This document shows positions 15,462 through 23,136 of a DNA stretch of 33,369 bases, in pieces (the first letter of the stretch is position 1; the number at the start of each line of letters is the position of its first letter). Made by a program: the position numbers and the translations under genes. The notes below the pieces were generated by a model. It did no database searches. It saw only the letters and a list, made by a program, of their open reading frames with translations, and was not told where the DNA came from. Where the stretch lies: the NCBI GenBank assembly GCA_021736645.1, contig JAIPFM010000044.1, positions 1 to 33,369 of the forward strand, in the 5' to 3' direction. Origin of the DNA: Phycisphaerae bacterium (GTDB taxonomy: Bacteria > Planctomycetota > Phycisphaerae > Sedimentisphaerales > Anaerobacaceae).

Positions 15462-16751
15462 TTCTGCGTTGCCGCACAACACGTCGGCGGTGAGGTTATT
15501 GACTCCGTCCTGAAGCTCTTTGAAGAAGCGCCCTGCAGCGGCCCCGTCAATGACCCGGTGATCAAAGGAAAAACTGAGATACAGCACGTCGCGAAAGACC
15601 ACGCCCTTGTCATCATCCGGCACCGGCTGTTTGGTGATGGCACCCATGCCCAGAATTGCGACCTGAGGCTGGTTGATAATGGGGGTCCCGAAGAGGCTGC
15701 CGAAGGTGCCGAAGTTGGAGATGGTAAAGGTGCCGTCTTCAATGTCTTCACGGACCAGATCCCGAGACCGTGCCACGCGCACCAGGCGATCCAATTCGAT
15801 GGCAATATCCGGCATGGATCGAGTGTCTGCACGGTGAACCACGGGCACGACCAGGCTTTCATCCGGCAGGGCCACAGCGCAACCGATGTTCACGGCGTCG
15901 CGCTGCAGGATATAGCTGCCGTAGGTCGAGGCATTGATCATGGGAAAATCATGCAGCAGGCGGCCGGTGATGAAGATCATGATACCGGTGTAGGTCAGGT
16001 TGGCCTTGTGCTGGGCCCGGAAAGTCTCCTTCACGCTTTCACGCAGGGCCACCAGGTCCGTGACATCCAGGGCATGCACCATGGTGACATGGGCGCTGGT
16101 GTGGATGGACTGAACCACATGATCCGCGATACTGCGACGGATGGCACTCATGGGCACCACGCGTCCGTGTTGCTTGAGTGTGTCGATGTTTACATCGGCG
16201 CGCACGGACGTGCCCAGCGTCGACGGAGTCGTGCGTGTGGAAAGATACTCGAGCAGGTCCCGACGGGTCACGCGTCCGCTTCGGCCGCTGCCCTTGAGCT
16301 GCTCCAGCTCTGCCAGAGAGATGTGGTGACGCAGGGCCAGGCGCGCCACGCTGGGGGAAAGCCATTCACGGGTCAAACCTGGCAGTTCACCGACCAGGCC
16401 CATGTCACGAGACGTCCCGGGAATCTCAGCCTGGGACGGATCATCCTGGCCGGGGACTTCTTTGGATCCGTGATTGGAGGCAATGGTGGTCTGGCTGAGT
16501 CCCACATCGTCTTCGGATTCCAGCGTGCCGATGGCAGTCCCCACATCAGTCACATCGCCCTCGGCCTTCAGGCAGGCAATCAGACGTCCCGTGGCAGGAC
16601 TGACCACTTCAAAGGCGACCTTATCGCTTTCGACCTCCACCAGCAATTCGTCAATCTTGACGTCGTCCCCCACAGACTTGTGCCACTTGATCACTGTGCC
16701 CTCGGCAATGCTCTGGCCCATGTGTGGCATCAGAATCGGGATTTCGTTCAT
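15459..16751 (-). CDS. 2-oxoacid dehydrogenase E2 (dihydrolipoamide acyltransferase)
   Basis: The protein is 430 aa from ATG 16751, with AAGGAGG eight bases upstream; a GTG nine bases earlier lies against that site and is unlikely. One lipoyl domain at the N-terminus carries VESDKVAFEV, with Lys44 as the lipoylated residue. A linker leads to a peripheral subunit-binding domain (LSPSVARLALRHHISLAELEQLKGSGRSGRVTRRDLLEYL). The CAT catalytic domain ends in FDHRVIDG, with His398 and Asp402. It is the core of the complex that passes acyl groups to CoA. It follows E1beta by 15 bases. Whether the substrate is pyruvate, branched-chain oxoacids or acetoin is not clear from the sequence. Confidence 0.92.
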   Translation of the reverse strand: MNEIPILMPHMGQSIAEGTVIKWHKSVGDDVKIDELLVEVESDKVAFEVVSPATGRLIACLKAEGDVTDVGTAIGTLESEDDVGLSQTTIASNHGSKEVPGQDDPSQAEIPGTSRDMGLVGELPGLTREWLSPSVARLALRHHISLAELEQLKGSGRSGRVTRRDLLEYLSTRTTPSTLGTSVRADVNIDTLKQHGRVVPMSAIRRSIADHVVQSIHTSAHVTMVHALDVTDLVALRESVKETFRAQHKANLTYTGIMIFITGRLLHDFPMINASTYGSYILQRDAVNIGCAVALPDESLVVPVVHRADTRSMPDIAIELDRLVRVARSRDLVREDIEDGTFTISNFGTFGSLFGTPIINQPQVAILGMGAITKQPVPDDDKGVVFRDVLYLSFSFDHRVIDGAAAGRFFKELQDGVNNLTADVLCGNAE

Positions 16752-16766
16752 GACGAACACCTCCTT

Positions 16767-17744
16767 TTACAGCTCAATCAAGTCCCGCAAAGCCTTGACA
16801 ATATCTGCGGCCGCAGGACGATAACGATCTTCCAGGCTTTTGGCAAAGGGCACCGGGACATCCGGGGCCGTGAGGCGATGGACCGGGGCATCCAACAGAT
16901 GAAAGGCGGATTCATTGATCGCCGTAGCAATTTCTGCGGCATAGCCACAGGTACGCCACCCCTCACTCACCACCAGGACACGACTCGTGGCGGCTGTGGC
17001 AGCCAGGATCGTGTCCAGGTCATACGGCTTGAGACTGCGCAGATCCACCACCATCACTTCATACCCCTCCGTGACATGAAGCTCCGACACAGCACGCAGG
17101 GCCTCATGGACCATGGCCCCATAGGTAATGACCACGGCATCATCCCCCTCATGACGCACGGACGCCTTGCCCAGGGGCAGCGCAGTCAAGTCATCGCCCA
17201 CGCGCTCCTTGACAGAACGGTACAGCGTCTTGTTTTCCATGAAGACCACGGGATTGGGATCCTGCGCTGCGGACAACAACAGAGAGCGGGCATCTGAGGG
17301 GAAGGCAGGATACACCACCTTGACGCCGGGCATATGGCAGAAGTAGGTTTCAAGTTCTTCTGAGTGGAAGGGCCCCCCGCCTGTCCCGCCCCCTGAGGGG
17401 ACTCGGACGACCATGGGGACGGCGTCGCCTGTGCGGTAGTGGCGCGTGCCCGCATTGTTGAGCAGTTGATGCATGGCCGTGGTGATGAAATCTGCAAACT
17501 GCATTTCCACAATAGGACGCATGCCCTGGGTGGCCATCCCTATAGCTGCGCCGAGCATGGCGGATTCAGAGATGGGGGTATCGAACACACGAGCCTCGCC
17601 AAATTCGGCTTGCAGACCTTCGGTGACCTTGAAGGCCCCGCCAAAGGCGCCCACATCCTGTCCATAGATCACTGACGTAGGATCCGTTTTCAGCACTTCA
17701 CGGAGACCTTCCTGAATCCCCTGCAGATAGGTAATTTCACGCAT
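16767..17744 (-). CDS. 2-oxoacid dehydrogenase E1 component, beta subunit
   Basis: The protein is 325 aa. The start (REITYLQGIQEGLREVL) and GQDVGAFGGAFKVTEGLQAEFGEARVFDTPISESAMLGAAIGMA are the standard E1beta N-terminal region. VPSGGGTGGGPFHSEELE and the transketolase C-terminal domain (SRVLVVSEGWRTCGYAAEIA) follow. It forms the alpha2beta2 E1 heterotetramer with the product of the preceding gene, which it overlaps by eight bases. GGGGG upstream of the ATG provides a ribosome site. The QFADF segment is closer to the branched-chain or general oxoacid group than to classical PdhB, but that is weak evidence for substrate. Confidence 0.92.
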   Translation of the reverse strand: MREITYLQGIQEGLREVLKTDPTSVIYGQDVGAFGGAFKVTEGLQAEFGEARVFDTPISESAMLGAAIGMATQGMRPIVEMQFADFITTAMHQLLNNAGTRHYRTGDAVPMVVRVPSGGGTGGGPFHSEELETYFCHMPGVKVVYPAFPSDARSLLLSAAQDPNPVVFMENKTLYRSVKERVGDDLTALPLGKASVRHEGDDAVVITYGAMVHEALRAVSELHVTEGYEVMVVDLRSLKPYDLDTILAATAATSRVLVVSEGWRTCGYAAEIATAINESAFHLLDAPVHRLTAPDVPVPFAKSLEDRYRPAAADIVKALRDLIEL

Positions 17745-18678
17745 CGCGATAAACCCCCTGGGTCAGGGTGTCTGCCAGAGGCTCCTCTTCTGATAATGCC
17801 TGACGCGCAGACCGGTCTATCTCGTCGGCAATTTCCAGCTCCATGGCTTCGATCTGATCGTCTGTGATCAGCTTGGCGGCCTGCATCCCCCGAATGCCCA
17901 TACGAATGGGATCTCGGCGGCGATAGACCTGAAGCAGCGTTTCAGGCACGTATTTAAAGTCATCATGTTCGCCGTGACCCCGCATACGCATGGTATCGGC
18001 CTCCAGCAGGGCAGGCCGGGGATTGGCCCGGATATCATTCAAGATGTCACGCACCGTGATGTAGATCTCAGCCGGATTGTTGCCATCGGCACTGTACCCG
18101 TCTATCCCATACCCCACAGCCCGATCCGCCAGCCTGTGGCAGCGATACTGATGGCTCGTGGGCGTGGAATAGGCATAATGATTGTTCTCGATGATCACCA
18201 ACAGGGGAATATCAAACACGGCAGCAAAGTTCAGGGCCTCATGGAAATCGCCGGTACTCGTGGCGCCGTCACCCACAAAGGCCACCCCCACCGTGTCCTT
18301 ACCCTGGCGTCGTTTGGCCATGACCCCACCGGCCACCACGGAGATCATGGACCCCAGGTGTGAGATCATGGTATACACACCATGGTCCAGGCGACCGTAG
18401 TGCACATTGCCGTCACGCCCCCCTGTGGGGCTTTTTGCGCGTCCCAAGGCCTGTCGAAAGACACCCAGCGGCGTCTCGCCCCGTCCCAGGTGCAGGGGCA
18501 GGTTGCGGATACAGGGGGCAAACAGATCGTCTGGCTGACTGGCCACGGCCACGGCCGCACTAATCGCCTCCTGCCCGATCCCGGCAAATGCGCTGCCCCG
18601 AAGGCGGCCCTGGCGACAGATTTTGATCAGACGCTCATCCACACGCCGAGCCTGGATCATCAGTCGCAGGAGCTTCAT
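17737..18678 (-). CDS. 2-oxoacid dehydrogenase E1 component, alpha subunit
   Basis: The protein is 313 aa from ATG 18678, chosen because GGAG lies six bases upstream. The frame stays open to 18810, and a GTG at 18732 would add 18 residues that also look E1-like (IATVDPEIW), so the start is not settled. The thiamine diphosphate motif is GDGATSTGDFHEALNFAAVFDIPLLVIIENN (GDG...NN). FAGIGQEAISAAVA and DGNVHYG are typical E1alpha blocks. It is the first gene of an E1alpha-E1beta-E2 operon. No E3 (dihydrolipoamide dehydrogenase) is present in the window. A good promoter match lies at 18782-18810. Confidence 0.9.
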   Translation of the reverse strand: MKLLRLMIQARRVDERLIKICRQGRLRGSAFAGIGQEAISAAVAVASQPDDLFAPCIRNLPLHLGRGETPLGVFRQALGRAKSPTGGRDGNVHYGRLDHGVYTMISHLGSMISVVAGGVMAKRRQGKDTVGVAFVGDGATSTGDFHEALNFAAVFDIPLLVIIENNHYAYSTPTSHQYRCHRLADRAVGYGIDGYSADGNNPAEIYITVRDILNDIRANPRPALLEADTMRMRGHGEHDDFKYVPETLLQVYRRRDPIRMGIRGMQAAKLITDDQIEAMELEIADEIDRSARQALSEEEPLADTLTQGVYRDA

Positions 18679-18711
18679 CCAGATCTCCGGGTCCACGGTC
18701 GCTATTTTTTG

Positions 18712-18746
18712 AACTGTCTCAAGTGTCCACACAATAACTGTCTCAA
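18712..18746. repeat. Direct repeat in the leader of the E1alpha gene
   Basis: AACTGTCTCAA occurs at 18712-18722 and again at 18736-18746, 24 bp apart, with TGTCCACACAAT between. It may be a regulator site pair or the remnant of a mobile-element end. Confidence 0.4.
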
Positions 18747-18781
18747 TAATTAGGCTATCTGATTGTTCATCGGCGCGACCG

Positions 18782-18810
18782 ATTGTACTGTCTGGCGGAG
18801 GTGGAATCAA
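18782..18810 (-). promoter_or_regulatory. Promoter of the E1alpha-E1beta-E2 operon
   Basis: On the minus strand TTGATT (18805-18810) and TACAAT (18782-18787) are separated by 17 bp. The predicted transcript start is near 18775, about 97 bases before the preferred ATG. Confidence 0.55.
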
Positions 18811-18958
18811 GCCAAGAAATCAGCAGAGGAGGGCTCTTTCGGGCCTGAAGACAATTGTATAGAACGTCATCCAGGCCCCAAGCAGGTGTCCCGCACCCTG
18901 AGACAGGGGTTGCATGGCACGTTGCATACGGTCACACCACACTGTTTTGCTCGTGTGA

Positions 18959-20065
18959 TCAGAGTGCCAGTTGAGCGGCGGCCATGTATTCCTCGACGAG
19001 TTTGTCGATCAGTTCCTGAACTGAGATAATCTTTTCCGCTCTGTAGGCATTGGCGCCGGCAAAGGCAAAGCCTTCGTCGAGCAGCCCCTTTTTGGCATTG
19101 GTGAGGGCCTGTGCAATGCAGTACGGCACTTTCTTGAAATCACAACTGCGAAGGCATTTCCAATCGCACTTGAACTTTTCCTTGACACCCGACATGACCC
19201 GCTCAAAGAACTTGCCGCGAATCGCACGTCCGGGCAGTCCGACCGGACTGTTGATGATGATGATGTCCTCTTCGTGGCAGTCCAGGTAGGCCTGCTTGAA
19301 CGCAGGTGACGCATCACATTCACAGGTCGTGACGAACTGGGTACCCATTTGCACGCCGCTGGCGCCCAGTTGCATAATGTCGTAGATGTCTTTCCCAGTG
19401 TAGATGCCCCCTGCTGCAATCACGGGGATATGCTTACTGAAGTAGTCCTCATAGATCTTGACGACCTCAATCACAGGGGGGAGTATCTTTTCCAGCGCAA
19501 ATTCCGGATCAAAGATCTGTTCCCGTTTGAATCCCAGGTGTCCCCCGGCCATCGGCCCTTCCACCACCACGGCATCAGGCACGTGATTGTAGCGTTTTTT
19601 CCAGGTCTTAAAGACCAGATCAGCAGCTCGGGCAGAGGATACAATGGGAATGAACTTGGTTGCAACCTGAGTCAGATCACCCAGAGGCAAGGAGTCGGGT
19701 AAGGACGTAGGCAGGCCCGCGCCCAGCAGGACCACATTGGCGCCGGCATCCACAGAGCATTGAATCAACCCCCCAAAGTCGGACAAGGCCACCATGACAT
19801 TGACACCAATCAATCCATTGGTTTGAGACCTGGCCTGGAGGATCTCCTTGCGCAGGGCACGCCTGTTGGCTTCAATGGGATTGGAGTGACAATCCGGCTC
19901 AAACTGGCCGATACCCGGCGTGGCAATCACACCGATCCCCCCAGCATTACCAACTGCAGATGCCAAACCAGACAAAGAGACCCCGACGCCCATGCCACCC
20001 TGAACCACAGGGATCTTGGCTTCCAAATCACCAATTCTCAAACTTGGTATGCGTAATACAGTCAT
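18959..20065 (-). CDS. Nitronate monooxygenase-like flavoprotein (2-nitropropane dioxygenase family)
   Basis: The protein is 368 aa. The TIM-barrel FMN signatures are IPVVQGGMGVGVSLSGLASAVGNAGGIGVI, the catalytic-loop GGHLGF (His176), and IPVIAAGGIYTGKDIYDIMQLGASGVQMGTQFVTT. By family these enzymes oxidise nitronates or act as FabK-like enoyl reductases; the reaction here is uncertain. The C-terminal third has four cysteines close together (Cys300, 304, 308, 316 in KFKCDWKCLRSCDFKKVPYC), a feature I associate with a subgroup of these proteins. The start has only a distant AGGA. It stands alone on the minus strand. Confidence 0.87.
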   Translation of the reverse strand: MTVLRIPSLRIGDLEAKIPVVQGGMGVGVSLSGLASAVGNAGGIGVIATPGIGQFEPDCHSNPIEANRRALRKEILQARSQTNGLIGVNVMVALSDFGGLIQCSVDAGANVVLLGAGLPTSLPDSLPLGDLTQVATKFIPIVSSARAADLVFKTWKKRYNHVPDAVVVEGPMAGGHLGFKREQIFDPEFALEKILPPVIEVVKIYEDYFSKHIPVIAAGGIYTGKDIYDIMQLGASGVQMGTQFVTTCECDASPAFKQAYLDCHEEDIIIINSPVGLPGRAIRGKFFERVMSGVKEKFKCDWKCLRSCDFKKVPYCIAQALTNAKKGLLDEGFAFAGANAYRAEKIISVQELIDKLVEEYMAAAQLAL

Positions 20066-20496
20066 TTATGTCGATCATCCTAATTGAAGTATATTCCTGA
20101 GAAGCTCTTGATCGGCTCACAAGGTAGCCAAGAATTATAGACCAAAGCAGCCCCGGGGTGAAGCCTAAAATAAAAGTTCGTAAATTGCCCCCGGAGTGTG
20201 ATCCGTATCCCCGAAAGAACTCAGGATCAGTACCTTGGCGTAAAACCATGTAAAACCCCATCTACAGCCTTAAACATCGGTATAGACTCATTTTGAAATC
20301 CTGTTTTTGAGGCCGAAATGGACCGCCGTTCCTGGTGCATAAAGTCAGGTCGTCATACATGACCCAGGCCAGAAAAAAACTGACTTGGGCGTGTACCCAG
20401 ACCCATACGCGCTTCCCCATTCTGCAAGACATCCATTTCCGAGCATCATCCATGCACGGAGTATAACGTATTTCAACCCCTGTGAACAGCCTTTGT
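20066..20496. other. Gene-free spacer upstream of kdtA
   Basis: Several short frames cross this stretch but none has a ribosome site or recognisable product. I see no tRNA or structured RNA, repeat or terminator. Only its right edge carries a signal, the kdtA promoter. Confidence 0.5.
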
Positions 20497-20525
20497 TTGA
20501 CACCATGTCTTTCAACACCTATGAT
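20497..20525 (+). promoter_or_regulatory. Promoter of kdtA
   Basis: TTGACA (20497-20502) and TATGAT (20520-20525) are separated by 17 bp. The predicted transcript start is about 30 bases before the ATG at 20561. Confidence 0.65.
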
Positions 20526-20560
20526 GAGCGCGCTTTTATTGTGAGTATCTGAGATTCGAT

Positions 20561-21853
20561 ATGACGTGGTTGATTAATTCAGTGTATCTGTTGACTGGTG
20601 TGGCACTGAGCCCCATGGTGCTGTACCGCGCACTCAGACATAACCGCTACAGAACCGGCTGGGCTGAACGGTGTGGGCATGTGCATCGTAAAAACCCGGA
20701 CAAACCCTGTATCTGGCTGCATGGCGTGAGTGTCGGAGAGATCAATGCCACCCAGACTGTGATCGCAGAACTTGAAGCTCGGTACCGTGACTACGACATT
20801 GTCATCAGCGCCACCACAGACACCGGCTATGCCAGGGCCAAGGCCCTGTATGATGCCAACTACACGGTGGTCTACTTTCCCTTGGACCTGTCACCCTTTG
20901 TACGCCGTGCCTTTGACCAACTCAAGCCTGACATTTGCCTGCTCATGGAACTCGAAGTGTGGCCCAATTTTCTCAAGGAAGCCACGCGCAGACAGGTGCC
21001 CATCGCCGTGATCAATGGACGCATCAGCGACCGAAGTTACAGGTCCTACAAGCGGTTTAAACCCCTGCTGTCAGGGACATTCAAGGCCTTGAGTCTGATC
21101 CTGGCCCAGACTCAAGAATACGCAGACCGGTTCAAGGCTCTGGGCTGCCCTGCCGAGCAGGTCCATGTGACGGGCTCGCTCAAGTACGACACCGCCGAGG
21201 TCAGTGACACCGTAGAGGGCGCCGATTCGCTGGGCAGACGCCTGGGGCTGACTGACGTACCTTTATGGGTGGCAGGCGGCACAGGCACGGACGAAGAAGG
21301 CATCATCCTCAATGTATTCAAGCAGCTCAAAGCCCAACCAGAACTGAAACACCTGCGATTGGCCATCATCCCCAGAAAACCGGAACGCTTTGCGCGTGTG
21401 GCTCAGGGCATTTCAGAGGCTGGCTTTTCAGTGATCAAATACAGTGACTACAAAAACACACAGTCCCCCGTACCCAACGATACGCAGGCCGTGATCCTGG
21501 GGGACACCATGGGGGATTTACGGGCCTTTTACAGTCTGGCTTGCGTGGCATTTGTGGGCAGATCGCTGGTGCCTATGGGGGGCTCAGATATGATGGAGGT
21601 TGTGGCACTGGGAAAACCCACGTTGTTCGGACCATACACCTTCAATTTCAAGCAGACCGTCGAAGCCCTGCTGGAAGCTCAAGGCGCGTTGGAGGTGTCT
21701 GATGATGACGCCCTGTACCGTGGCGTGTTTCGGTGCCTTACGGAGTCGGCTTATGCCCAGACCCTGGCGGCCAGAGGCAGGCAGGTCATACTGGACCATC
21801 AGGGCGCCACCCAGAAGAGCGTCATCCTGATAGGCACCCTGCTTAAAGCATGA
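20561..21853 (+). CDS. kdtA: 3-deoxy-D-manno-octulosonic acid (Kdo) transferase
   Basis: The protein is 430 aa, the normal length. An N-terminal membrane anchor (LINSVYLLTGVALSPMVLY) is followed by IWLHGVSVGEINAT, the acceptor-site block with the catalytic Glu in GVSVGE. LLMELEVWPNFL and the C-terminal GT-B motifs (PLWVAGGTGTDEEG, AFVGRSLVPMGGSDMMEVVALGKPTLFGPY) are diagnostic of WaaA/KdtA. It attaches Kdo to lipid IVA at the cytoplasmic face of the inner membrane in LPS synthesis, so the cell is expected to make lipid A. Its 3' end overlaps the convergent zinc-ribbon gene by 11 bases. Confidence 0.93.
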   Translation: MTWLINSVYLLTGVALSPMVLYRALRHNRYRTGWAERCGHVHRKNPDKPCIWLHGVSVGEINATQTVIAELEARYRDYDIVISATTDTGYARAKALYDANYTVVYFPLDLSPFVRRAFDQLKPDICLLMELEVWPNFLKEATRRQVPIAVINGRISDRSYRSYKRFKPLLSGTFKALSLILAQTQEYADRFKALGCPAEQVHVTGSLKYDTAEVSDTVEGADSLGRRLGLTDVPLWVAGGTGTDEEGIILNVFKQLKAQPELKHLRLAIIPRKPERFARVAQGISEAGFSVIKYSDYKNTQSPVPNDTQAVILGDTMGDLRAFYSLACVAFVGRSLVPMGGSDMMEVVALGKPTLFGPYTFNFKQTVEALLEAQGALEVSDDDALYRGVFRCLTESAYAQTLAARGRQVILDHQGATQKSVILIGTLLKA

Positions 21854-22514
21854 TCGAAGCACCGGGGTCCGCCACGAGCGTGTCTTCCCGCATGGCTTGC
21901 ACGCATCTGGGACACAACTTCTGGCCGGTCTCCACGGTTTGCAGGTATTCATCAAAAAAGTCTTTGGAACCGCAGCATTCGCATCCCTGGTGATCCTGCA
22001 TGGTGGGTCTCTCAGACAGGATGTCCATCAAATCGAAGGCACTGTCCTGCGCGGTATCCGGTTCATGCAGTGAGGCCACTTGATGAACGGGTGCCGGGCG
22101 ATGAGGCAGCTTCTCAATGGGCTCATAGACCTTGGATTCCGTGTCAGACTCGACCTGTATCTGAAAGGTGGATGGCGCAGTCCAGGGGGCCTGACGAAAC
22201 GAACATTTGGGCGCTTCTACCATTTGATCCACCAAAAACGCGTACGCACGACTCTTTTCCACAGACTGGATCTTGATTTCAGCCTGGAGTGCAGCCTGGG
22301 CCTCGGCCTTTACCGCATCCCGCCAGAGGTTAAGTGCAGCCGCTTCAGCCGTGCGACGGTCACTCGTGGCAATGCGTTCTTCGGACGCACGCAGTGCCCG
22401 GGCGCGACATCTGGCTTCTCCTGGCAGTTGAACGCTCCACCACCATCGCCCATCCTTGCGAAACATACGACCTGGCAAGGTCACTCTTGCTGTGTCTTTA
22501 TTTGATGTTGCCAT
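21843..22514 (-). CDS. Unknown protein with N-terminal WWWSVQLPGE block and C-terminal zinc ribbon
   Basis: The protein is 223 aa. The basic N-terminal part (GRMFRKDGRWWWSVQLPGE, then Arg/Ala-rich helices up to about residue 85) resembles a protein type I recall in related planctomycetes, without assigned function. A variable middle is followed by a C-terminal zinc-ribbon-like pair: CECCGSKDFF and LCPRC (CxxC...CxxC). DNA or RNA binding is plausible but not shown. There is no strong ribosome site before the ATG at 22514 (weak AGG in TAGGTACC). The stop lies inside the 3' end of kdtA, so the two converge with an 11-base overlap. Confidence 0.7.
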   Translation of the reverse strand: MATSNKDTARVTLPGRMFRKDGRWWWSVQLPGEARCRARALRASEERIATSDRRTAEAAALNLWRDAVKAEAQAALQAEIKIQSVEKSRAYAFLVDQMVEAPKCSFRQAPWTAPSTFQIQVESDTESKVYEPIEKLPHRPAPVHQVASLHEPDTAQDSAFDLMDILSERPTMQDHQGCECCGSKDFFDEYLQTVETGQKLCPRCVQAMREDTLVADPGASIML

Positions 22515-22551
22515 GGTACCTAAAATCCCAATTCATCTATCAATCGGCTTT

Positions 22552-22690
22552 AGGAGCCTGTCGGAGAACTCGATCTGGCTTCGAGCGGCCCTTTTTCCGC
22601 TTGACTCCTAGTTGGATATTTCGGCAAGGCAAAAGGGCAAATCCAGCAACATCTGGATTATTTGGACGTTTCTTCGAATTATCGGGGTTC
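22552..22690. repeat. Dispersed hairpin repeat, copy 3 (divergent, right end unclear)
   Basis: The left end AGGAGCCTGTCGGAGAACTC, continuing GATCTGGCTTCGAGCGG, matches the reverse complement of the right arms of copies 1 and 2. GGCAAGG recurs inside. The rest differs, includes its own hairpin (AATCCAG-CAACAT-CTGGATT, about 22640-22659), and no matching right end was found, so the element is truncated or a different variant. Confidence 0.55.
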
Positions 22691-22696
22691 AAAGCG

Positions 22697-22752
22697 CAAA
22701 AAAAACCCCTGCGTGCGGAGGGAGAGGAGAGGAAAGCGAGATAACGCAGGGG
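22697..22752 (-). terminator. Rho-independent terminator downstream of tRNA-Asp
   Basis: On the minus strand CCCCTGCGT and ACGCAGGGG (22744-22752 and 22706-22714) form a 9-bp perfect stem followed by eight T residues (A-run on the plus strand at 22698-22705). The loop is long, about 29 nt and pyrimidine-rich. It is the first terminator met by transcription from tRNA-Asp. Confidence 0.55.
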
Positions 22753-22899
22753 CTTGTAGTCTGTATACTGTATTATTATACGTATGGCGGGAAAAATGTT
22801 CAAGAAAGATTATTCGAAGATTACCCTGAAATAAAACAAATTATCTGTCTTCCCAGGGCACCCAACACTCCCAAACACTTCTCCAAAAAAGCAATAAAA

Positions 22900-22973
22900 C
22901 GAGGCCGAAGGGACTCGAACCCTCAACCTTCGGATCGACAGTCCGACGCTCTAACCAATTGAGCTACGGCCCC
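22900..22973 (-). tRNA. tRNA-Asp (anticodon GTC)
   Basis: Read on the minus strand, the acceptor GGGGCCG pairs with CGGCCTC. The D arm contains AGCTCAATTGGTTAGAGC. The anticodon stem TCGGA/TCCGA encloses CTGTCGA with anticodon GTC, and the T arm contains GGTTCGAGTC. The discriminator base is G, as expected for tRNA-Asp. CCA is not encoded. Confidence 0.96.
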
Positions 22974-22988
22974 GTTTCAAAGATCGGT

Positions 22989-23018
22989 AATATAACAATC
23001 AGCGAGGCTCCATGTCAA
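22989..23018 (-). promoter_or_regulatory. Promoter of tRNA-Asp
   Basis: On the minus strand TTGACA (23013-23018) and TATATT (22989-22994) are separated by 18 bp and placed about 16 bp before the tRNA 5' end. Confidence 0.65.
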
Positions 23019-23056
23019 CTAATTTGACTCAAAGATTTCTTTATTTTTTCGTACCC

Positions 23057-23084
23057 TTTGCAAATGACGGGTTCTTGTTATAAT
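23057..23084 (+). promoter_or_regulatory. Promoter of der
   Basis: A perfect -10 TATAAT (23079-23084) has an extended TG at 23076-23077 and a weak -35 TTTGCA (23057-23062). It lies about 50 bp before the ATG at 23137. Confidence 0.55.
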
Positions 23085-23136
23085 GTGCCCACTGTTACTC
23101 GGTTAAAGTACATGAATATTTAGATAGAAAGAGTGT

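Noticed and set aside
15558-17297. 579-aa open frame on the plus strand opposite E2/E1beta
   Set aside because: It is the antisense shadow of two well-supported genes. The protein is His/Gln/Gly-rich without any domain, a pattern seen opposite GC-rich genes.
20028-20453. Short minus-strand frames in the spacer before kdtA
   Set aside because: No ribosome site, no recognisable sequence, and the composition does not resemble the neighbouring genes.
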